Source: Herbaspirillum sp.
GTDB taxonomy: Bacteria; Pseudomonadota; Gammaproteobacteria; Burkholderiales; Burkholderiaceae_D
Assembly: GCA_028292625.1 (NCBI GenBank)
Contig: JAQGLY010000020.1
Coordinates: 35,628 to 99,627 of the forward strand
Direction of reading: 5' to 3'
Length of the DNA stretch: 64,000 nucleotides
Position numbers and translations under genes: made by a program. This document shows positions 44,479 through 53,103 of the stretch, in pieces. Each line of letters opens with the position of its first letter. Within the stretch, counting starts at the first letter, position 1. Below the pieces are notes generated by a model, which was not told the DNA's origin, did not search any database, and worked only from the letters and a program-made list of their open reading frames with translations.

Positions 44479-45525
44479 TCAGTTATTGCTCAATTTGTTC
44501 AATGCGTTGAACGCGGCATCGCAACTCTGCAGAGTGTCGGCGCTGGCGGCCGGATCGACGAAGCGCAGTTTGGCGTTGCGCAGCGGCGATTCCAGTTTCT
44601 TCAGCGGCGACAGATAATTGATCTTGACCATCAGCGGCTGTGCGTCGCTGATCATGTATTCGTAAAACAGCAATGCCGCGTTCGGATGCCGCGGATTGCG
44701 CGATACGCCGATGCCGTTGGATCGCGCGATCACCGGGTCCAGAGTGAACCAGTCGACCGGCGCCCCTTTGGCCTTGGCCTGATCGATCATATAGCTGTAG
44801 GTGGTCAGCCCCAGCGGCACTTCGCCGGAGACCACCAGATTGGCCAGCAGCGAATGGCCGCTGCGCACCGACCATTTGTTGCGCGCCGCGATGTCGTGAA
44901 ACAGTTTTGCGCCTTTTTGCTGTCCCAGGTATTTGACCTGCTCGCAGTACCAATCGCTGTCGTTCATTTCCACGCCCAGCATGCCTTTCCACTTCGGCGC
45001 CAGCAGATCCGCATAGCTTTTCGGCAAATTCTCTTTTTTGATCGCATTGGTGTTGTAGGCCTGCACCCAGGCGGTCAGAAATTGCGGCGCCCAGCCGTGG
45101 TGGGCCGGCATCGCATCCTGCATCAGATCCTTTTGCAGGCGCGAATTGACTTCCTGCAGCAGGTTGTCGCGATACATGGCCTCCAGTTCCGGCGACGAGA
45201 TATCGACCACGTCGAAATTCCCATGCCCGGCCTGTTTCTCCGCCGTCATTCTCTGCATGATATGGCCGGTCGATGCGCGCCAGGTAATGACGCGCACGCC
45301 ATAGCGTTGGAGGAAATCGGCGCGCAATATCGCCATGTCTTTTTCGGGGATCGAGGTGTAAAAGTTGATGCTGCCTTCTATCTGAGCCGCCGTCACCAGC
45401 GCTTGGTGGCGGTCTGGGCTATCGTGGGTCGCCAGGTCGGCAAAGCTGGCCGCGGACGCGGAGCAAGCGATGCCTGTCTGCAGCAGCGTCGCTATGAGGA
45501 TACGCAGGAACGGGGTGGAATTCAA
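44479..45525 (-). CDS. Extracellular solute-binding protein 1 (ABC type)
   Basis: A 348-residue periplasmic binding protein of type 2 fold, Fe3+/spermidine/thiamine class (the group annotated as extracellular solute-binding protein). A signal peptide (FLRILIATLLQTGIACSASA) is followed by INFYTSIPEKDMAILRADF and the paralogue-wide block LPKSYADLLAPKWKGMLGVE. It is the most divergent of the six copies here. The start is TTG at 45525 with GGGAG six bases upstream; the frame to 45597 adds a basic leader. No permease or ATPase is beside it. Confidence 0.85.
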   Translation of the reverse strand: MNSTPFLRILIATLLQTGIACSASAASFADLATHDSPDRHQALVTAAQIEGSINFYTSIPEKDMAILRADFLQRYGVRVITWRASTGHIMQRMTAEKQAGHGNFDVVDISSPELEAMYRDNLLQEVNSRLQKDLMQDAMPAHHGWAPQFLTAWVQAYNTNAIKKENLPKSYADLLAPKWKGMLGVEMNDSDWYCEQVKYLGQQKGAKLFHDIAARNKWSVRSGHSLLANLVVSGEVPLGLTTYSYMIDQAKAKGAPVDWFTLDPVIARSNGIGVSRNPRHPNAALLFYEYMISDAQPLMVKINYLSPLKKLESPLRNAKLRFVDPAASADTLQSCDAAFNALNKLSNN

Positions 45526-45600
45526 TTTGCTCTCCCTGGATGGTTGTCCGGTAAATAACCTGAGCCGGTGGACGGCGCTATTCCACCGGTGTGCCATTTA

Positions 45601-46686
45601 CTAATGCGCCATTTGTAAAATTGTTTCGAAGCGCTGGTAGGACTTTACCTGATCGTCGAGCAGCTTGCCCGGATTCAATATTTTCAATTTCACGTCCCCC
45701 AGCGGCGACGCGATCTGGGTATTGGTCGCGAAATAGCCGATTTTCGCCAGGATGCGCTGGGCGTCGGGGCTGATCATGTAGTCGTAAAACAACAGCGCGG
45801 CATAGGGATGCGGAGCCTTTTTTGGAATGCCCATCGCATCGGCGATGGTCACCGCCGGTTCGATCGCAAACCAGTCGATCGGCGCGCCTTTGGCCTTGGC
45901 CTGCGCGGCGCTGTATTGGTACACGGTCAGCGCCAGCGGCACCTCGCCGGACGCCACCAGATTGGTCAGCAGCGGATGGCCGCTGCGAATCGACAGTCCG
46001 TTGCCGGCGACCAGCTTCCTGAAAAATTCTTCGCCCTCGGCTTCGCCCATATCGTCGATCACCGCCGTTATCCATTCGTGATCCGAGCCCTCGATGCCGA
46101 GTTTGCCTTTCCATTGCGGCGCCAGCAGATCCCGATAGGTCCGCGGCAGTTCGCTCTTCTTTATTTTGTCGGTGTTGTAAGCCTGCACCAATACATATTG
46201 CAGCGTGGAGACCCACTGATGATGCGCCGGCGCGGCGGACGGGATCAGGTCTTTCTGATACGGCGAAATGACTTCCTGCAGCAGGTTTTCGCGGCGCAGC
46301 GCTTCCATCGGCGGCGCGATGCTGGCGATCACGTCGGCGGCCGATTTGCCGGCGCGCGCTTCGTTCAGGGTGCGCTCCAGGATCAGCTCGGAGCGGGCGC
46401 GCCAGACATTGACCTTGATGCCGTATTTTTTCTCGAAAGGCGCGATCAATTGATTGACGTATTCGGATGGGGTGGTGGTGTAAAACAGCAGCGATCCTTC
46501 TTTTTTCGCGCCGTCGACCAGACGCTGCTGGCGGCCCGCGTCGGTGCTCAGCGCGAGCGTTTGCAAGGTTGGCGAGCTTGGCGAGGAGGCCGCGGTCTGG
46601 GGCCGGGCATCGCCGGCGACCAGGATTTGCGATGAGGCGGCGGCAAAAAACACCGTAGCAAGAATACGTCTGAAATCGGCTGCCAC
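45601..46686 (-). CDS. Extracellular solute-binding protein 2 (ABC type)
   Basis: A 361-residue paralogue of the neighbouring binding proteins. It has a signal peptide (ILATVFFAAASSQILVAG), RLVDGAKKEGSLLFYTTTPS, FEKKYGIKVNVWRA, LPRTYRDLLAPQWKGKLGIE, SGEVPLALTVYQY and PHPYAALLFYDYMISP. The start is GTG at 46686, with AGGAG five bases upstream. It lies 75 bp before copy 1 and 126 bp after the aldehyde dehydrogenase gene in the minus-strand operon. Specificity is unknown; conserved ligand residues cannot be assigned from sequence alone. Confidence 0.88.
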   Translation of the reverse strand: MAADFRRILATVFFAAASSQILVAGDARPQTAASSPSSPTLQTLALSTDAGRQQRLVDGAKKEGSLLFYTTTPSEYVNQLIAPFEKKYGIKVNVWRARSELILERTLNEARAGKSAADVIASIAPPMEALRRENLLQEVISPYQKDLIPSAAPAHHQWVSTLQYVLVQAYNTDKIKKSELPRTYRDLLAPQWKGKLGIEGSDHEWITAVIDDMGEAEGEEFFRKLVAGNGLSIRSGHPLLTNLVASGEVPLALTVYQYSAAQAKAKGAPIDWFAIEPAVTIADAMGIPKKAPHPYAALLFYDYMISPDAQRILAKIGYFATNTQIASPLGDVKLKILNPGKLLDDQVKSYQRFETILQMAH

Positions 46687-46812
46687 AAGAATCTCCTATC
46701 GGACCAACGATCAATTTGCGGGGCGCGGAGGCGGTCCGGAGGGACCGTCATGCATCGGTCCGGATCGCGGCAATGCGTCGTTACGGCGGGGTTTATCCGC
46801 CGTCTACCGCAT

Positions 46813-48303
46813 TCAATACGAGATGTTGACGTTCTTGATTTGCGTATAGCTCATCAATTCCGTGATCGAATGCTCACGGCCGATGCCGCTGTCCTTGAAG
46901 CCGCCGAACGGCGCGCCCTTGAAGCGTTTGCCGCCGTGACCGTTGATCCAGACGTAACCGGATTCCACCGCATCGGCCATGCGCAGGCCGGTTGAGATAT
47001 CGTTGGTCCAGATGTTGCAGCACAGGCCGTAATCGCTGTCGTTGACTTCCCGCAGCATGGCCGCCTCGTCGTCCCAGCTGATCACGCTCATCACCGGCCC
47101 GAAAATCTCTTCGCGCTCGATCTTCATGCCATGCTTCACATTGTCGAAAATGGTGACGTCGACGAAACAGCCTTTCTCCAGTCCCTTGCCCGGCGCATGC
47201 GCGCCGCCGCGCAACAGCCGGGCGCCTTCCTGTTTGCCGGACGCGATATATGACATCACGCGATCGTAATGGCGCCGGGTGACCACCGGCCCCATTTGCG
47301 TGGTTTCCAGTTCGGGCACGCCGATGACGATTTTCCCGGCGCGCGCCATCACCGCTTCGATGAATTTTTCCTTGATCGCGCTGTGCACGAATACCCGGGA
47401 GTTGGAGCCGCAGGACTGTCCCTGGGATACCGTGAAGTTCATGCCGGCCACAGCGGCCGCGGCAACTTTTTCGATATCCACGTCAGGATAAATGATCAAG
47501 GGATTTTTGCCGCCCAGTTCCAGACTCAGCGTTTTAATGCCGGCCGCGCGCGTGATCGCCTTGCCCGTTTCGACGCTGCCGGTGAAGGCAATGCGGCGCA
47601 CCTCTTTGTGCGCGACGATGGCGTTGCCGCACACCGCGCCCTCGCCGGTGACGATGTTGACCACGCCGGGCGGGAAGCATTCCTGGATCAGTTTGCCCAT
47701 CCACAGCGCCGACAGCGGGGTCTGATCGCCCGGTTTTAGAATCACGGTATTGCCGGCGATCAGCGCCGGTGCGATCTTGCCGGCCGCAAAGGAAATGGGA
47801 TGATTGAACGGAATGATGCGGCCGATCACGCCGAACGGCTGCGGCCGTGTGAAATCGAGACCGCCGCCGGGCGTCGGAATGGTTTCGCCTTTCATTTCCA
47901 TGCCGAGTCCGGAGAAGAAATCGTGCAGTCCCGCGCCTTTTTTTGCGTCCTCCACCATGGACAGGAAGGAATTGCCGCTGTCGATGGCGTCGAGCATGCC
48001 CAGCTCTTTCGCCTTGCCGCGCACCGCGTTGGCGAATTGCCGGCAATGCTTGGCGCGGTCGTCGACGTGCATTTTGCTCCAAGCCGGGAATGCGGCCTTG
48101 CCGGCATCGACCGCCAGTTGAATGTCTTCGCCGTCGGCGGCCGGAACCTCGGCCAGCACTTCGTCGTATGCCGGGTTCACCGATGCCATCTTTTTACCGG
48201 AACGGCTGCCGACCCATTGATTGTTGATCAGCATTTTCCAGCCCTGCGTCTCTTCTTCTGCGGTCTTTAATACCTGCAGAGCGAATGCATCGTTCAAACT
48301 CAT
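46813..48303 (-). CDS. Aldehyde dehydrogenase (NAD(P)+)
   Basis: A 496-residue member of the ALDH superfamily. The catalytic pair is E262 (SLELGGKNP) and nucleophile C298 (QGQSCGSNSR); the oxyanion Asn is in PFNHP (N167), and the nucleotide-binding FTGSVETGKAI follows. It resembles the betaine-aldehyde/hydroxymuconic-semialdehyde group in length and motifs. It should oxidise an aldehyde made by the SDR upstream. Start ATG 48303 has AGGAG six bases upstream; the longer frame to 48330 does not. Fourth gene of the minus-strand operon. Confidence 0.93.
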   Translation of the reverse strand: MSLNDAFALQVLKTAEEETQGWKMLINNQWVGSRSGKKMASVNPAYDEVLAEVPAADGEDIQLAVDAGKAAFPAWSKMHVDDRAKHCRQFANAVRGKAKELGMLDAIDSGNSFLSMVEDAKKGAGLHDFFSGLGMEMKGETIPTPGGGLDFTRPQPFGVIGRIIPFNHPISFAAGKIAPALIAGNTVILKPGDQTPLSALWMGKLIQECFPPGVVNIVTGEGAVCGNAIVAHKEVRRIAFTGSVETGKAITRAAGIKTLSLELGGKNPLIIYPDVDIEKVAAAAVAGMNFTVSQGQSCGSNSRVFVHSAIKEKFIEAVMARAGKIVIGVPELETTQMGPVVTRRHYDRVMSYIASGKQEGARLLRGGAHAPGKGLEKGCFVDVTIFDNVKHGMKIEREEIFGPVMSVISWDDEAAMLREVNDSDYGLCCNIWTNDISTGLRMADAVESGYVWINGHGGKRFKGAPFGGFKDSGIGREHSITELMSYTQIKNVNISY

Positions 48304-48371
48304 TTGAAACTCCTTCGAATAACGAAACATGAAAACTTGAAACCGGAAGCCCGGCTATCTCGGTGCGGCCC

Positions 48372-49139
48372 TCAATGCAGACACGATCCACCGTCGACCA
48401 CCAGCGTCTGGCCGGTGATGAAGTCGCTGTCGGCGGAGGCGAAAAACACCACCGCGCCGGTCAGGTCGTCCGGATTCTGCACGCGCTTGAGCGCACGGGT
48501 GGCAGTGGCCGACGCGCGCATCTTGACAATGTCTTCGTCCGGATTTTCTTCCGACAGCGTGCTGCCGGGAGCGACGCAATTGACGCAGATATTGTCCTTG
48601 CCCACTTCATTGGCCAGGGTCTTGGTGAAGCCGAGAATGCCTGCCTTCGAGGTGACGTAGTGAATGCGGCTGGGCGAACCCTTGAGCGCGGTGCCGGAAC
48701 TGATATTGATGATTTTTCCGTAGCCTTGCTTGCGCATTTGAGGAATCACGGCGCAGCTGGCCAGCCAGGTGCCTTTCAAGTTGACGCTCATCATGCGGTC
48801 CCATTCGTCGACGCCGATCTGGTCGAACGGCGAACGCGACATCGGCACCGTCGCAAAAATGGCCGCATTGTTGACCAGTACGTCGATGCGGCCGAAACGT
48901 TCGACTACGGCCGCGGCCATCTTTTCGACGCTGGCCTTGTCCGACACATCGGTGCCCACGCCCATCGCCTCGTAGCCCGCGGCCAACAGTTCCCGCGCCA
49001 CCGCCATGGCCGCTTTTTCGTCGATTTCGGCGATCACGATCTTGGCGCCTTCCGACGCCAGCCGGGCCGCGTAGGCCTTGCCGATACCGTGTCCGCCGCC
49101 GGTGACGATCGCCACGCGCCCCTCGAGTCTGCTGTTCAT
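48372..49139 (-). CDS. SDR family oxidoreductase
   Basis: A 255-residue classical short-chain dehydrogenase. The cofactor motif is TGGGHGIG (13-20), followed by NNAA, then the catalytic Ser (147/148), Y161 and K165 (SSGTALKGSPSRIHYVTSK). An acidic residue near position 38-40 (IAEID) favours NAD(H). It may oxidise an alcohol to the aldehyde taken by the next enzyme. Start ATG 49139 has AGGAG five bases upstream. It sits between binding protein 3 and the aldehyde dehydrogenase. Confidence 0.92.
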   Translation of the reverse strand: MNSRLEGRVAIVTGGGHGIGKAYAARLASEGAKIVIAEIDEKAAMAVARELLAAGYEAMGVGTDVSDKASVEKMAAAVVERFGRIDVLVNNAAIFATVPMSRSPFDQIGVDEWDRMMSVNLKGTWLASCAVIPQMRKQGYGKIINISSGTALKGSPSRIHYVTSKAGILGFTKTLANEVGKDNICVNCVAPGSTLSEENPDEDIVKMRASATATRALKRVQNPDDLTGAVVFFASADSDFITGQTLVVDGGSCLH

Positions 49140-49191
49140 GTTTTCTCCTGATGATTTCAAAATGGCCGGCGCTCTCGCTGCGCCGGGTCCG

Positions 49192-50250
49192 CTACCTGCC
49201 GCCTTTGATGACCTTGTTGAAAACGCTGGTCCATTTTTCCTCGGAATCCAGCATCTTCCCGGTATCGATCAGGCTGATCGGAATGTTTTTCAGCGGCGAC
49301 GCGACATTGCGGTCGGTCGGTACGTAGCCGTTCTTGCTCATCATGCGTTGCACGTCTTGGCTCAGGACGAATTCGTAGAACAGCGTCGCCGCGTAAGGAT
49401 GGGGGGCTTGTCTGGAGACGGCGATGCCGTTGGCGCGCGCGATTGCCGGTTCGATCACGAACCAGTCGATCGGCGCGCCTTTGGCTCTGGCCTGTTCGGG
49501 CATGTAGTTGTAGACGGTCAGCGCCAGCGGCACTTCGCCGGAGATCACCATGTTGTTGAGTAGCGAATGACCTTCGCGCACCGACAGGCCGTTGCCGGCG
49601 ACCAGGTCGCGGAAAAATTTCAGGCCGGCGCTTTCGCCCATGCCCTCGACCACGCTGTAAAACCATTCCTCGTTGTTGGCCTCGATGCCGAGCTTGCCTT
49701 TCCAGCGCGGATCGAGCAGGTCGGCATAGGTCTTCGGCAATTCATCCTGGCGCACCTTTTGCGTGTTGTAGGCCTGCACCCAGACATTCAGATAGTGCGC
49801 CGCCCATTGACGATGCCGCGGCACCGCGCCCGGCATCAGATGAGCAAAAGCGGGCGAATTTTCTTCCTGCAATGCGTTTTCGCGCGCCAGCGCTTCCAGT
49901 TCGAGGCTGGCGATCTGCACCGCATCGACGTTATTGCGACGCGCGGCCTGTTCGGCCATGGTGCGCTGCAGGACCTTGTCGTTGGCGGCGCGCCAGACCA
50001 CCACCTTGACGCCGTATTTTTTCTCGAACTCGCCGGTCATCAGGGAGACGTCGGAGGCCGCGATCGAGGTGTACAGATTGAGCGTGCCTTCTTTTTTGGC
50101 GCCGGCGATCAGGCGTTCCATGCGGTCGGGACCGTCATAGGCGCCGATGGCCGCGGCAGCGGTTTTGTTTTGCGCCGCCGCGGTGAAGCCCGCGCATAAA
50201 AAAAATAAGGAACAGAACCCCAGGACCGGCAGAAAGAAAAGTCGTTTCAT
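49192..50250 (-). CDS. Extracellular solute-binding protein 3 (ABC type)
   Basis: A 352-residue periplasmic paralogue: a signal peptide (LFFLPVLGFCSLFFLCAGFTA), then RLIAGAKKEGTLNLYTSIAA, FEKKYGVKVVVWRA, LPKTYADLLDPRWKGKLGIE, SGEVPLALTVYNY, GAPIDWFVIEPAIARANGIA and APHPYAATLFYEFVLS. It is close to copy 6. It is the second gene of the minus-strand operon, 19 bp after the phosphotriesterase-family gene, so uptake and first hydrolysis are likely co-expressed. No transporter membrane parts are adjacent. Confidence 0.9.
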   Translation of the reverse strand: MKRLFFLPVLGFCSLFFLCAGFTAAAQNKTAAAAIGAYDGPDRMERLIAGAKKEGTLNLYTSIAASDVSLMTGEFEKKYGVKVVVWRAANDKVLQRTMAEQAARRNNVDAVQIASLELEALARENALQEENSPAFAHLMPGAVPRHRQWAAHYLNVWVQAYNTQKVRQDELPKTYADLLDPRWKGKLGIEANNEEWFYSVVEGMGESAGLKFFRDLVAGNGLSVREGHSLLNNMVISGEVPLALTVYNYMPEQARAKGAPIDWFVIEPAIARANGIAVSRQAPHPYAATLFYEFVLSQDVQRMMSKNGYVPTDRNVASPLKNIPISLIDTGKMLDSEEKWTSVFNKVIKGGR

Positions 50251-50269
50251 GCGCCTCTTTCGGTTGTCG

Positions 50270-51178
50270 TTATTTTGTGGCGATGTCCAAAATGCGTTGC
50301 GGGTTTTGGCACATCATGACGTCGATTTTCTGATCGCTGACGCCGCGCGCGCGCAGCATCGGGAAGAAGTCGGTGAACACGGCGCCGTAGCTGGAGCCGC
50401 CGTGCCGCATCAGCCGGTCCCGGCGAGCCACGTCGGAGGAGAGAATGATTTGGCTTTCCAGACCCGCCTCGCAGGCGTCGCGCACCAGATCGGCCAGTTC
50501 GGCATTCGATCGGCGCGCGACGAAACCGACCTTGTCGATGCCCATCAGCGCGCCGTAGCGGCCGATGTCGATCAGTTGCGTCACGTTGTGGGCGGCGCCC
50601 ATGTGGCTGATCAGGATGCGCGCCGGATCCATGCCTGCGCGCAGCAGCGTGTCGAGATGCCAGAAAGCCTGTACGACGGCGGAGGTATGCGTGATCACGG
50701 CGGCGCCGGTGGCCAGCGACGCCATCGCGGCGGCCTGAAAAACCCGGGCCGCCGCGTCGCCGATAGGGCCGCGGTCGGTGCCGATCTTGATCACGCCGGC
50801 GCGGATGTCGCTGCCTTCCATGCCTTCGGTCAATTCGCGAATCAGGATATCGCGCAGCGCCTCAACGGAAAAATCGTATACCGCCTTCGGATAGGGATCC
50901 CAGTAAAAGCCGGCCGCGCACACCACCGGCAATCCTGCGCGCAGGCTGATTTCCCGGAGTCCGCTCGGATTGCGGCCGGAGCCGGAGACGCTCAGATCGA
51001 CCACCGCCTTGAGGCCGTGCCGCATCGCGTCGGCCAGATCGCTGACGACATCATCCTGTTCCGCTTCCCCGAGCACGACGTCGGGGCCCTTTTGGCAGCA
51101 CAAATCGATTTGCAAATGTTCGTGGCAGAGAATCGGCCCGGCGATACGCTCCAGGTCTCCTGTGACGGTTCGAATCAT
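50270..51178 (-). CDS. Phosphotriesterase-family metal hydrolase (probable lactonase)
   Basis: A 302-residue amidohydrolase-superfamily enzyme of the PTE/PLL family. The full two-metal site can be placed: H19 and H21 (LCHEHLQ), the carboxylated K131 (GVIKIGTD), H164 (ITHTSA), H192 (LISHMGAAH) and D249 (ILSSDV). Most natural members hydrolyse lactones or related esters; activity on organophosphates is not implied. It is the first gene of the minus-strand catabolic operon, reading away from the 638-bp control region. AAGGAAG precedes ATG 51178. Confidence 0.88.
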   Translation of the reverse strand: MIRTVTGDLERIAGPILCHEHLQIDLCCQKGPDVVLGEAEQDDVVSDLADAMRHGLKAVVDLSVSGSGRNPSGLREISLRAGLPVVCAAGFYWDPYPKAVYDFSVEALRDILIRELTEGMEGSDIRAGVIKIGTDRGPIGDAAARVFQAAAMASLATGAAVITHTSAVVQAFWHLDTLLRAGMDPARILISHMGAAHNVTQLIDIGRYGALMGIDKVGFVARRSNAELADLVRDACEAGLESQIILSSDVARRDRLMRHGGSSYGAVFTDFFPMLRARGVSDQKIDVMMCQNPQRILDIATK

Positions 51179-51485
51179 AAAGCGCGCTTCCTTATCTGAA
51201 ATAGATGAGACCGGAAGGAATCAGCCGCGCTGATCCGGAACAGGTCGAAACGACTGCTGGGGCGATACGGCTGCGGCGCGTGCGCGGATAAGCCGGGCGC
51301 ATCGGCGCGGCGCAAAAACGCGCAACGCCGGAACGCATTCCGGATTTCCTCGACACGCGCCTGAGCGTCGTGCGATGGGTTTTCGTCTCCTCCTGTAACG
51401 CCTGATGCGGGCTACTGGTTGTTTATATTTGGCTGATTTTGTGGATCGATAATAGAAGTCGATTTTGATCGTGTCAATATCTAAA

Positions 51486-51501
51486 TACCGTATATAAGAA
51501 C
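51486..51501. promoter_or_regulatory. Candidate operator half-matching the IclR-type site
   Basis: TACCGTATATAAGAAC matches the palindromic core GTTCTTATATAAGAAC at 12 of 16 positions, mainly its right half. It lies nearer to the minus-strand operon than the site at 51727. Confidence 0.4.
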
Positions 51502-51726
51502 TATATCCCTCATATCGGAATAGCGGGAAGCACCGGTTGGCGGGCGCCGCGGCGAGCCGGCGATGCAGGAGTCGCGTTTATTTTTTGTCCATTTCCATTC
51601 AGCCGCTGCGCGGGCCTGGCGATGAACCGGCAAATCGGACGCACGATCCGGATTAGCTACCTGATGGATAGTGGTTTTATTTTGACAGTTGAGGATAGTT
51701 AGGATAAATTATTAAAGAGGAACCGC

Positions 51727-51743
51727 GTTCCTTATATAAGAAC
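51727..51743. promoter_or_regulatory. Candidate IclR-family operator upstream of the bicupin gene
   Basis: GTTCCTTATATAAGAAC is a near-perfect palindrome (perfect if one C is omitted), about 75 bp before the bicupin start. It matches the site at 58239-58255 at 14 of 17 positions. GTTC...GAAC arms are typical of IclR-family operators, and an IclR gene lies in the locus. Confidence 0.6.
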
Positions 51744-51816
51744 ATTGCTGGAAACCTTGGCGCGGCGTCGAAAACGCCGAACCAAAAACATAAAACGATC
51801 GTTGGAGGAGTACCGC

Positions 51817-53019
51817 ATGCCGCATGACAAAGACCGCACCCATTGGCACGAACCGGCCGGCAACAAGAAGGCCGGCTTTGGCCAGTTCAAGAAACAGCCG
51901 ACCCCGTACGATGCGTTCATGGAGGAAGAGGGAGTGCCGGTATTCCGCGGCATCGGCATCAGCAAGGTGCAGAATCTGGATCTGTTTCCATGGAAGCGCA
52001 AGGGCGGTCGCGGTCACTTCATTCAGCTGTACGGCACCGAAGGCAAGTGGGGCTGCTTCGTGGTGGAAGTGCCGCCGGCGGGTGCGCTGAATGTCGAAAA
52101 GCACATGTTCGAGGAAATCTATCTCGTGGTCGAAGGACGCGGCACCACCGAAGTCTGGCAGGATGGCGACACCAAGAAACACGTATTCGAATGGCAGGCC
52201 GGTTCGATGTTTTCGATTCCGATGAATGCCAATTTCCGCATCGTCAACGGCACCTCCAGCGGCGCGCTGCTGCTGGGCGGCAATACGGCGCCGAACGTGA
52301 TCAACATGATCAACAACTTCGGCGCGGTGTTCAACAACCCGTTCATTTTCCACGACCGCTTCAGCGGCGCCGACGACTTCTACAAGCCGAAGGACGAGAT
52401 CGAAGCCGATCCGGTGCGGGGCCTGGCGATGCAGCGCACCAACTTGATTCCGGATGCGATGAACTGCGATTTGCCGCTGGATAACCGGCGTTCGCCCGGC
52501 TATCGCCGCATCGAGCCGTTCATGACCAACAACTGCTTTTACTTCTGGATCGGCCAGCATGAAAACGGGCGGTACTCGAAAGCGCATGCGCATACGTCGG
52601 CGGCGGTGCTGATCTGTCTGAAGGGCAAGGGCTATACCTATACCTGGCCGGAAAAGCTGGGCGTCAATCCCTGGAAGGACGGCAAGGGCGAGATGGTGCA
52701 GCGCCTGGATTACGAGCCGGTCGGCCTGGTCACCGCGGCGCCGGGCGGGGCGCGCTGGTACCATCAGCATTTCAGCGTATCGGAAGATCCGTTCCGCCTG
52801 ACCGCATGGTTCGGGCCGCACAACCCGGGCCGCGATGCGGGCCCTCCGGGCGAAAAGCATACCGACTACACCGCCATCGACGTCAATGAAGGCGGCTCCG
52901 CGATTCCCTACTGGATGGAAGATCCGTACATTCGCAACGAATATGAAGCTAAACTCAAGGCCATCAACGTGACCAACCGGATGGATCCGGCCTGGTATCT
53001 GCCGCCGGAACGCAAGTAG
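51817..53019 (+). CDS. Bicupin protein
   Basis: A 400-residue protein with two cupin domains. The first metal motif is partial (LNVEKHMFEEIYLVVEGRG, with His and Glu); the second is fuller (RYSKAHAHTSAAVLICLKGKG and ARWYHQHFSV). Bicupins include gentisate-type dioxygenases and isomerases; this one is not close enough to a named enzyme to assign. GGAGGAG precedes ATG 51817 by six bases; the frame to 51745 has a basic leader and is rejected. First gene of the plus-strand operon and the largest of three cupin genes here. Confidence 0.85.
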   Translation: MPHDKDRTHWHEPAGNKKAGFGQFKKQPTPYDAFMEEEGVPVFRGIGISKVQNLDLFPWKRKGGRGHFIQLYGTEGKWGCFVVEVPPAGALNVEKHMFEEIYLVVEGRGTTEVWQDGDTKKHVFEWQAGSMFSIPMNANFRIVNGTSSGALLLGGNTAPNVINMINNFGAVFNNPFIFHDRFSGADDFYKPKDEIEADPVRGLAMQRTNLIPDAMNCDLPLDNRRSPGYRRIEPFMTNNCFYFWIGQHENGRYSKAHAHTSAAVLICLKGKGYTYTWPEKLGVNPWKDGKGEMVQRLDYEPVGLVTAAPGGARWYHQHFSVSEDPFRLTAWFGPHNPGRDAGPPGEKHTDYTAIDVNEGGSAIPYWMEDPYIRNEYEAKLKAINVTNRMDPAWYLPPERK

Positions 53020-53103
53020 GGGGCTCAATGCAGGGGCGCTCCGTCGGGGTGGCCTTGCGTTGCTTTGGGCAGTGTTTTGCGACAACCGGACCGAAAAAAC
53101 AGC

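Larger units (their letters stand above)
51179..51816. other. Divergent control region of the catabolic locus
   Basis: 638 bp without a gene between the phosphotriesterase-family operon (minus) and the bicupin operon (plus). The central part 51420-51530 and the end 51650-51750 are AT-rich. Two candidate operators (51486-51501 and 51727-51743) share a core with a site before the gene at 58362, so this region probably carries both main promoters. Confidence 0.6.
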
